From Rubrimonas sp036735545 (GTDB lineage Bacteria; Pseudomonadota; Alphaproteobacteria; Rhodobacterales; Rhodobacteraceae), in assembly GCA_036735545.1 (NCBI GenBank), contig DAINOD010000003.1:52732-116731 (forward strand): a stretch of 64,000 nucleotides of DNA, read 5' to 3'. The notes beneath the pieces were generated by a model. The model had not been told where the DNA came from, did no database searches, and saw nothing but the letters and a program-made list of their open reading frames with translations. Within the stretch, counting starts at the first letter, position 1. Each line of letters starts with the position of its first letter. Shown here in pieces: positions 8,713-15,200 of this stretch. The position numbers and the translations under genes are program-made.

Positions 8713-9686
8713 GTCGACGTCCGCGTGTGGCGCAACCGCGGGTCGATGACGACGTAGAGCAGGTCTACGACGAGGTTCACCCCGACGAACAGGGCGGCGG
8801 TCAGCAGCAGGTATGCCGACATCATCGCCACGTCCGCCGCGGCCACCGACTGCAGGAACAGCAGCCCCAGGCCCGGCCACTGGAACACCGCCTCCGTGAT
8901 CACGGCGAAAGCCACGACCGAGCCGAACTGCAGCCCGATCACCGTCACGACCGGCACCAGCGTGTTCCGCAGCGCGTGGCGATAGAGCACCGAGCGCTCC
9001 CGCAGGCCCCGCGCGCGCGCGAAACGGATGAAGTCGGCCCGCAGCACCTCCAGCATCTCCGCGCGCACGAGGCGCATGATGATCGCGATCTGGAACACGG
9101 CGATGGTCAGCGCCGGCAGCAGCAGCGCGCGCAGCCCGCTGGCGGTCAACAGGCCGGTGGTCCACCAGCCCAGGTCCACGGTCGCCCCGCGGCCGAAGGA
9201 GGGAAGCCAGCCGAGCTGAACCGAGAACACCCAGATCAGGATGACGCCCATGAAGAACGAGGGGGTGGAGATGCCCAGCAGCGAGCCGGCCATGATCGTG
9301 CGGCTGACAGCGCCCTGCGGCCGGACCGCGGTGTAGATCCCCGCCGGCACGCCCAGGGCGAGCGCGATGGCGAAACCGCTCAGCGCAAGCTCGACCGTGG
9401 CGGGCAGCCGTTCGGCCAGAACGGTCTCCACCGGGCGGCCGAGCCGGTAGCTGAGCCCGAACTCGCCGCGCAGCACCCTCCCGAGATAGTCGAGGAACTG
9501 CAGCGCGACGGGCCTGTCGAGGCCGAGCTCGGCGCGCAACGCGGCGCGCTGCGCCTCCGTGCTCTCGACGCCGAGGATCGCCACCAGCGGGTCGCCGAGA
9601 TAGCGGAACATGGCGAAGGACAGGGCGGCGACCACCAGCAGCACCGCGATCGCCTGCATCGCACGCCGCAGCGTGTAACCGATCAC
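8709..9686 (-). CDS. ABC transporter permease, DppB/OppB type
   Basis: Inner-membrane permease of 325 residues, partner of the DppC-type protein. It begins IGYTLRRAMQAIAVLLVVAA, the usual DppB start with a membrane helix. The long periplasmic loop carries FLDYLGRVLRGEFGLS, and the cytoplasmic EAA-like loop EVLRADFIRFARARGL is around residue 215. GTG 9686 is chosen because GGGAGG stands 7 nt upstream. The 35 extra codons of the open frame lack family similarity. First gene of the minus-strand hydantoinase operon, with about 560 bp of non-coding DNA upstream holding a possible operator. Confidence 0.91.
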   Translation of the reverse strand: MIGYTLRRAMQAIAVLLVVAALSFAMFRYLGDPLVAILGVESTEAQRAALRAELGLDRPVALQFLDYLGRVLRGEFGLSYRLGRPVETVLAERLPATVELALSGFAIALALGVPAGIYTAVRPQGAVSRTIMAGSLLGISTPSFFMGVILIWVFSVQLGWLPSFGRGATVDLGWWTTGLLTASGLRALLLPALTIAVFQIAIIMRLVRAEMLEVLRADFIRFARARGLRERSVLYRHALRNTLVPVVTVIGLQFGSVVAFAVITEAVFQWPGLGLLFLQSVAAADVAMMSAYLLLTAALFVGVNLVVDLLYVVIDPRLRHTRTST

Positions 9687-10252
9687 GCCGCGCCTCCCGC
9701 GCGGCGACTGGTCCACTCTGCACGTCGAAGCATCCGTCGCCCGCTCCACCTTGACCGACACGAGCCTAGCGAACGCGATTTTGTAATACAACTAGACGGT
9801 CCAGCAAGCCTGTCATGTGGCGCGCGCCTGCAAGGAGATCGACGCGGCGGGCGGCGGCGGGGGGCAGCGGTCGCGCATCCTTGCGACGCCGCTCCTTGCT
9901 GTCCTGACGCCTGTCGGCGAGACATTCCTGCGCCGCTGCGCGCTCGCCAAGGCGCTCCGGCGCTGCGGCCGGTTCGTGTGCGTCGGCGGCGGGGCTGGCG
10001 GGCGGCCTCGCGGCGGCGGAGGTCTTTCGCCGCAGCGGCCCGACCTGGCCGGCCGTGGTCGCGCACGCCGTATCCGACGAGCCGGCGACGGCATCGACGA
10101 GGGTCTGGATGCGTCATGCGCCCCGCTCCCGTCGGGCAAGCCGCGGCCCGAGCCCCAGCCGTGAGGCGGTGCAGAGAATGCTCGACCCTGGGAGCCGGCT
10201 GCGGATGGCGGGCTGTTTACCGGAGCGTCGTCGCAGGCGATACTCGCGAGCG
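9687..10252. other. Intergenic region between divergent operons
   Basis: About 565 bp between the dppB-type gene (minus) and the first caspase gene (plus). Several frames stay open because of the G+C content, but their translations are arginine/glycine/proline-rich and show no family features. The stretch next to dppB (about 9760-9800) is locally AT-rich and contains the palindrome listed separately. It probably holds promoters for both directions. I found no convincing -35/-10 pair. Confidence 0.5.
9781..9791. promoter_or_regulatory. Candidate operator, palindrome TTGTA-A-TACAA
   Basis: TTGTAATACAA is a perfect 5+1+5 palindrome in a rare AT-rich patch, 95 bp upstream of the GTG of the dppB-type gene. 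Its shape resembles sites of GntR/FadR-type repressors, which often control amino-acid and organic-acid catabolic operons. No GntR gene is visible here, so the regulator would lie elsewhere. Confidence 0.35.
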
Positions 10253-11830
10253 ATGCGATGGACCCTTCCCGGCATCCGGCTTGCGGCGGCGCCTGCGGCG
10301 GCGTTCTGGGCCGGCGCGGCTGTCGCCGACATCTTCGGCGTGGTCGTCGGCGTGGACGACTACCGCCACCTCCCCCGGCTGGAGGGCGCGGTGGCGGACG
10401 CCGAGGACATCGCCGGCGCGCTGGCGGCGCTGGGCGCCGAGGTCACGCTCTTGCGTGACGCAGAAGCGACGCGCGCCCGCGTCCTCGACGCCTTCGCCGA
10501 CGCCGCCCGGCGCGCGCGCCCCGGCGACATGATCGTGCTGTCCTTCGCCGGCCACGGCGTGCAGGAGCCCGAGGCGCATCCGGGCGAGGAGGCGGACGGC
10601 CTGGACGAGACGCTGGTCTTCGCCGGCTTCGCCCCGCAGGGCGCCGCTTCGGCGGAGCGGCTGCGCGACAACGAGATCGCCGGCCTGTTCGCGCAGGCCG
10701 CCGAGGGCGTGCGCATCCTGTTCGTGGTGGACGCCTGCCACAGCGGCACCATGACCAGGGCGCTGGACCCGCGCGGCCGACAGGCGCAGGTGCGCACCGC
10801 GCGCATCGACGCCATCGAGGACGACGCGCTGCCCCCGCCCCCCGCCGCCGGGCCGCGCGAGCCGGCGGAACTGCCGGGCGTGGTGCTCATCGCGGCCGCG
10901 CTCGACCACGAACAGGTGCCGGAGACGCCGATCGACGGCCGCATGCGCGGGGCGCTGAGCTGGACGGTCGCGCGGGCCCTGTCGGGCGAGGCGGGCGTCG
11001 ATCCGACGCTCTGGCCGCTCGAGCGGTTCGAGGACCATGTGCGCGCCCGCGTGCGCGCGCTCGCGGCCGGACGGCAGACGCCGAGCCTGACCTACGACCG
11101 CGGGCCGGACGGGCCGCGCATGCTTGTGCCGCCCTCCGCGCCGCCGCCCTCCGCGCGCCTGCGCCCGTCGCCGCCCTCCGCGCCGCCGCCGGTCCCCGCG
11201 GTCCATGCGCCGGGCATGGATGCGGGGCTCGCCGGCATGGCGGACGCGCTGCGGCCCGCGGGCTCGGCGGCGGAGGCGGACCTGCTCTGGGACGTCGCCG
11301 CCGCGGAGGTGATCGACATGGCGACGGCGGACGTGGTCGCGCTGGCCGAGACCCCCGCGGCGGTGCGCGGGGCGGCCGAGGCGTGGCGGGCCGGCGCGGC
11401 GCTTGACCTTCTGGCCGCCCGGCGGCCGCTCGCCATCGCGCTGGAGCCCGGCGGCGCGCGGTTGCGCATCGGCGACCGGCTGACCCTCAGCGTGCCGCGG
11501 CCCGAGGATCGGGCGGAGCGGCTGCTGATCGTGGCGCTCGGCGGCGACGGGCGGGCGCGCACCCTGTTCCCCCCGGCCGGCGCGCCGCCGGGATCGGACC
11601 TGATCGCGCCGGGACCCGAGCCGCTGCGCCTCGGCCCGATCCCGGTGACGCCCCCGGCGGGCGCCGACCGGCTGGCGGTGGCGCGCTGCGACTGCGACCT
11701 CGGCCCGCTCGCCGCGCTCACGCGGACGCCGGGCCGCGACGACGCGCCCGGCTTCGTCGCGGCGCTGGAGGCGCTGGCGGAAGGCGCCCCGGCGCTGATC
11801 GGCGCCGCGACGGTCTATACCGCGCGCTGA
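10253..11830 (+). CDS. Exported caspase-like (C14) protease
   Basis: Caspase/metacaspase-fold cysteine protease of 525 residues. The start at ATG 10253 gives a clear signal peptide (hydrophobic residues 8-25, AVA near 25). The p20-like domain follows: VVGVDDYRHL near 31-40, His101 in SFAGHGVQ, and Cys162 in VVDACHSGT, so the His/Cys dyad is intact. A proline-rich linker (about 285-325) leads to a C-terminal domain resembling the DUF4384-type domain of other bacterial caspases (about 400-500). An earlier in-frame ATG at 10205 would bury the signal peptide. No strong ribosome site precedes 10253. Convergent with the cyclase gene (5 bp gap). Predicted periplasmic; the target is unknown. Confidence 0.88.
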   Translation: MRWTLPGIRLAAAPAAAFWAGAAVADIFGVVVGVDDYRHLPRLEGAVADAEDIAGALAALGAEVTLLRDAEATRARVLDAFADAARRARPGDMIVLSFAGHGVQEPEAHPGEEADGLDETLVFAGFAPQGAASAERLRDNEIAGLFAQAAEGVRILFVVDACHSGTMTRALDPRGRQAQVRTARIDAIEDDALPPPPAAGPREPAELPGVVLIAAALDHEQVPETPIDGRMRGALSWTVARALSGEAGVDPTLWPLERFEDHVRARVRALAAGRQTPSLTYDRGPDGPRMLVPPSAPPPSARLRPSPPSAPPPVPAVHAPGMDAGLAGMADALRPAGSAAEADLLWDVAAAEVIDMATADVVALAETPAAVRGAAEAWRAGAALDLLAARRPLAIALEPGGARLRIGDRLTLSVPRPEDRAERLLIVALGGDGRARTLFPPAGAPPGSDLIAPGPEPLRLGPIPVTPPAGADRLAVARCDCDLGPLAALTRTPGRDDAPGFVAALEALAEGAPALIGAATVYTAR

Positions 11831-11835
11831 AGCGC

Positions 11836-13920
11836 TCAGCCCGGCGCGATCGCGCCGTCCCATTCCGCCGGCGGCGCGACTTCCAGCCCGCGCGCGCGCC
11901 GCGCCATCGCCGCGGCGGGACCCGACCCGGGCCAGGGCAGGGCCGCCAGCGCCTCCCACCCGGCCGCTGCGGCGGCGAAGCGACCGGCCTCGAAGTCGGC
12001 CAGCGCAGCGTCCCAGCGCGGCGTCAGGGGGACGGCTTCGGGACCAAGCGGCGCGAAGACCTCCACAGGCCCCGCGACGCCCTTGAGCCGCATCCGCGCC
12101 AGCCGCAGGAGCCCCGGCGTCGGCGCGGCGGCCGCCGCGGCGGGGCCAAGCGCGACGGGCGTGGCGAACAGGCCGGGCGTCGCCTCCAGCCGCGCGGCCA
12201 GGTTCACCGCGGGGCCGATGGCCGTGTAGCTCATCCGCCGCGCCCAGCCGACGTTGCCCACCGTGGCCTCGCCCGCCTCCACCGCGATCTTCACGGCGAA
12301 GGCGGGCGCCCCTGCGGCGCGGTCCGCGGCGGCCGTCCGCTCGACCGCCGCGGCGATGCTCAGCGCCGTCGCGACGGCGGCGCGGGCGGGGTCGGGGTGG
12401 TCGAGCGGCGCGTTCCACAGCGCCATGGCGGCATCGCCGATGAACTTGTCCACATAGCCGCCGCCCGCCTCCACCTCCCGCGCGATCACGCCCAGATAGC
12501 GGTTGACGGCGGCGGTCAGCGCCTGCGCCTCCAGCCGCTGCGACAGCGCGGTGAAGCCCGAGAGATCGGCGAACATGATCGCGACCGTCCGCGCCTCGCC
12601 GTCGAGCGCCGGCGGGCGGTCCTGCTCGATCAGCCGCGCCACCAGCGCGGGCGAGAGGTAGCGACCGAAGCTGGAGCGCAGGCGGCGGGCGCGGCGGTCG
12701 AGGAAGGCGGTGGAGAAGCCCCAGGCGGCCAGCACCCCGAAGGCGACCCCGAGCGCCGGCCGCGCCGCGGGAAAGACCAGCCCCGCGTCGAAGGCCGCCG
12801 TCGCCACGGCCAGCCCCGCCGCCGCCGCCGCCAGCGCCGCCGCGGCGGCGGCGGGCGGTGTCAGCGCCAGCGCCGCGCCCGCCCCGAGCGCGGCGCCCGT
12901 CGCCGCGGCGGCGGCGCCCAGCACCGGCCCGGTCGGCCGCGGCGGCGCCCCCGACAGCGCCGCCTCAACCGCCGCGGCGTGCAGGAACACCCCGGCGGCC
13001 GCGCGCGGTTCGTCGTCGCGGGTCCGGGGTCGCGCATAGGCGCAGGGCTCTGCGGGCGGCGCCCCGCCGGGTTTCGCGGCGAAGCGGTCGGGGCCGGCGC
13101 GGCGATCCTCTCCCGCGACGACGCCCCCCACCAGCACGACGCGGCCGGCGAACAAGGCGCCCGCCGCCGCCGGATCCTCGCAGCGCAGCACGTCGATCAG
13201 GCTGACCACGCGTCCGGCGTCCACCGGTCGGGGCGCGGCGAGCGAGATCTCGCCCGTCGCCGTCCCGCCCGCGGCCCGGACCAGCGCGCCCGCCAGCGTC
13301 GGCGCATGGCCGCCCCCTTCGGCGGGTCGGGACAGCGCAACGCGCCGCGCCACGCCGTCGGGGTCGATGTCGAGGTCGGCCGAGCCAAGACCCGCCGCCC
13401 CGGCGGCGGCCGTGAAGCGCCGCGCCGGGGCGGCCTGCCGCGTCGTGGCGATGACGACGCGTCCCGCGCGCCCCTCCCGCGCCAGCATCCGCAGCAGCGC
13501 GTCGTCCCAGCGCGCAAGCGGCCGGTCTCCGCCGAAGTCCAGATCGCGCGCGTCGAAGGCCGGCACCACGTCGAAGCCCACCGCGACGGCGCCGGCGTCG
13601 AGCGCGCGCTCCGCCGTCTGCGCCAGCACGGGCGACATCAGCGCGCGGGGCAGGACCGCCAGCTCCGGCGCCGCCAGCGAGCGGGCGTCGATCGCCACCA
13701 CCACCACCCGCTCCGGAGGCGGACGCGGCCGCAGGGCCGCGGCCAGCGACAGCGCCGCATCCTCCGCGAGCCCGTCCGCGACGGTGGGCCGCGAAACCGA
13801 CAGCGAAGCGACCGCCGCCGCCAGCGCGATGGACGCCAGAGCGAGCATGGCCGCGCGCGCCCGCCGCGTCGCCCCCCGGCGCAGCCGCTCCAGCAGTCGT
13901 CCCCGGAGCCGGCGCGTCAT
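11836..13920 (-). CDS. Membrane adenylate cyclase with CHASE2 sensor domain
   Basis: Class III nucleotide cyclase of 694 residues. A membrane helix (about 23-43) is followed by a periplasmic CHASE2 domain (about 50-325: VVVVAIDARSL, VAVGFDVVP, GRVVLVGG), then a hydrophobic stretch probably forming three helices (about 331-408), and the cyclase domain. Catalytic residues are all present: metal-binding Asp452 (FADLSGFT) and Asp496 (FIGDA), base-selecting Lys492 and Thr566, and transition-state Asn573 and Arg577. The Lys/Thr pair points to cAMP. It makes cAMP in the cytoplasm in response to an envelope signal sensed by CHASE2. The FecR-like gene upstream ends 16 bp before its start, on the same strand. 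Confidence 0.92.
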   Translation of the reverse strand: MTRRLRGRLLERLRRGATRRARAAMLALASIALAAAVASLSVSRPTVADGLAEDAALSLAAALRPRPPPERVVVVAIDARSLAAPELAVLPRALMSPVLAQTAERALDAGAVAVGFDVVPAFDARDLDFGGDRPLARWDDALLRMLAREGRAGRVVIATTRQAAPARRFTAAAGAAGLGSADLDIDPDGVARRVALSRPAEGGGHAPTLAGALVRAAGGTATGEISLAAPRPVDAGRVVSLIDVLRCEDPAAAGALFAGRVVLVGGVVAGEDRRAGPDRFAAKPGGAPPAEPCAYARPRTRDDEPRAAAGVFLHAAAVEAALSGAPPRPTGPVLGAAAAATGAALGAGAALALTPPAAAAAALAAAAAGLAVATAAFDAGLVFPAARPALGVAFGVLAAWGFSTAFLDRRARRLRSSFGRYLSPALVARLIEQDRPPALDGEARTVAIMFADLSGFTALSQRLEAQALTAAVNRYLGVIAREVEAGGGYVDKFIGDAAMALWNAPLDHPDPARAAVATALSIAAAVERTAAADRAAGAPAFAVKIAVEAGEATVGNVGWARRMSYTAIGPAVNLAARLEATPGLFATPVALGPAAAAAAPTPGLLRLARMRLKGVAGPVEVFAPLGPEAVPLTPRWDAALADFEAGRFAAAAAGWEALAALPWPGSGPAAAMARRARGLEVAPPAEWDGAIAPG

Positions 13921-13936
13921 GCCCCGCTCCGCCGGA

Positions 13937-14575
13937 TCACGGAGTGAGGACCGACAGCCCCGCCGCTTCCGCTATCCGCGCCGGGATCCGCAAGGTCCCT
14001 CCGTCCGTCTCGACGACCAGCACATAGCCGTCGCCGGCCGGCAGCGGCGCCGCTCCTTCCGGGGCGCGCGCCGCGCCGTCCGCGACCGCCAGCGTCAGCG
14101 CCACGACCCCGTCGCGCTCCAGCGTCGCGCGCGCCGCCGCGCCGCGTCTGGGCCCGACGAAGACCAGCCGCGGTAGGGGCGCCAGCGCGAGCGGCGGCCC
14201 GTCGCCGCGAAAGACGGTCGCGGCGGGCGCCGTCGGCCCGGCGTCGAAGGCGACCCGCGAGGGGCAGGGCTGCGCCGTCTCCTGCAACACCGCCCCGCCG
14301 CCGCCGACGCGCAGTCCGGTCGGCGACGCGATCACCAGACCGCCGCGCACCTGGCGCTCCACGCACTCGGCGTAGTGCAGGATCGTCGCCTCGGCCTCCG
14401 GGGCCAGCCGCAGCACGGCGCCGGCCTCGAGTTCGTCGAAGGCGGCCAATGGCGGGTCGATATCGCCGCTGGCCTCCAGTGCCAGCGCCACGGGCTCGGC
14501 GATGGCCGCGCCTGTCCAAAGCGCCGCGGCGGCGAGGCGAGAGATGACGGCGAGATTTCGATGGCTCAAGGTCAT
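13937..14575 (-). CDS. Small exported FecR-like protein, probable operon partner of the CHASE2 cyclase
   Basis: 212 residues with a signal peptide (hydrophobic about 9-25, AIAEP cleavage region) and a beta-rich body. The segment with AGAVLRLAPEAEATILHY (51-68), a conserved-looking Cys71 and a paired Cys104 resembles the FecR-type beta-sandwich that often travels with CHASE2 proteins. Similarity is by eye and weak. Gene order (this gene, 16 bp, then the cyclase) suggests it provides a periplasmic ligand or modulator for the CHASE2 sensor. ATG 14575 gives the signal peptide; the upstream open frame is low-complexity shadow. Divergent from the lipoprotein gene with 84 bp between. Confidence 0.7.
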   Translation of the reverse strand: MTLSHRNLAVISRLAAAALWTGAAIAEPVALALEASGDIDPPLAAFDELEAGAVLRLAPEAEATILHYAECVERQVRGGLVIASPTGLRVGGGGAVLQETAQPCPSRVAFDAGPTAPAATVFRGDGPPLALAPLPRLVFVGPRRGAAARATLERDGVVALTLAVADGAARAPEGAAPLPAGDGYVLVVETDGGTLRIPARIAEAAGLSVLTP

Positions 14576-14659
14576 CGGCGACTGTGGCTTTCTCCACTTA
14601 CCCGCGGCTGTTACACTGTCAGCCTGTTTCCGGTGATGTTCAAGCAGCGGAGAACCGAG

Positions 14660-15196
14660 ATGAACTCCTTTCGGATCGCGACTTTGGTTTTCTCTGTCGC
14701 CGCCGCGGCGCTCTCCGGCTGCGCCGAACCGCCGCCGGCGCAGCCCGCCCCGCAGGCCGCCCGCGAGATCACACGCGCCGACGTGGTGACGGCGCAGGCG
14801 ATGCTCAACACGCTTGGTTACGGCGTGGGCCGCGCCGATGGCGTCCCGGGCCCCAACACGACGCGCGCGCTGCGCCAGTTCCAGGCCGGGTCCGGGCTGC
14901 CGGCGGACGGCGCGCTCGACGCGCCGACGCTGGAGGCGCTGCGCGTCGCCGTCGACGCGCGACAGGCGCAGCAGGCCGCCGCGCCGGCGCCCGCCCGCCA
15001 GCCGGCGCGCGCCGCGGCGCAGCCGGCGCCCGCCCCTGCCGCCGCGCCTGCCCCTGTAGCGACCCCGGCCCCGGTCCGGGCGGCCCAGCCAGATCCGTTC
15101 AACGATCCGTTCCCTAACGGAGGGGGTCGCGGCGGCGGAGGCGGCGGCGGAGGCGGAGGCGGTGGCGGAGGCGGAGGCGGCGGCGGCTGGAACTGA
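14660..15196 (+). CDS. Peptidoglycan-binding lipoprotein with polyglycine tail
   Basis: 178 residues. The signal peptide ends in the lipobox LSGC (Cys21), so the mature protein should be lipid-anchored, probably in the outer membrane. Residues about 40-95 form a PG_binding_1 domain (AMLNTLGYGVGRADGVPG, TTRALRQFQAGSGLPADG). An Ala/Pro linker (about 100-145) follows, then an acidic-aromatic patch (PDPFNDPFPN) and a run of about 19 glycines ending in Trp-Asn. The stop lies 4 bp before the GTG of the second caspase gene, so the two are likely co-transcribed. It would tether something to the cell wall; the polyglycine tail is unusual. Confidence 0.85.
   Translation: MNSFRIATLVFSVAAAALSGCAEPPPAQPAPQAAREITRADVVTAQAMLNTLGYGVGRADGVPGPNTTRALRQFQAGSGLPADGALDAPTLEALRVAVDARQAQQAAAPAPARQPARAAAQPAPAPAAAPAPVATPAPVRAAQPDPFNDPFPNGGGRGGGGGGGGGGGGGGGGGGGWN
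15131..15187 (+). repeat. GGC/GGA triplet-rich tract encoding polyglycine
   Basis: About 57 bp made almost only of GGC, GGA and GGT codons, with GGAGGC hexamers repeated several times. It encodes the polyglycine tail of the lipoprotein and ends a few bases before its stop. Such tracts change length by slippage. In-frame changes would only lengthen or shorten the tail. Confidence 0.8.
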
Positions 15197-15200
15197 CGTC

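Noticed and set aside
9817..10164. 115-codon plus-strand frame upstream of the first caspase
   Set aside because: Gly/Arg-rich, no ribosome site, no homology features; treated as intergenic.
12397..13947. Open plus-strand frame of 516 codons opposite the cyclase gene
   Set aside because: Strongly Arg/Gln/Gly-biased, no motif, antisense to a well-supported cyclase.
15131..15187. Triplet-rich tract considered as a CRISPR-like or intergenic repeat
   Set aside because: It lies in frame inside the lipoprotein gene and encodes polyglycine.
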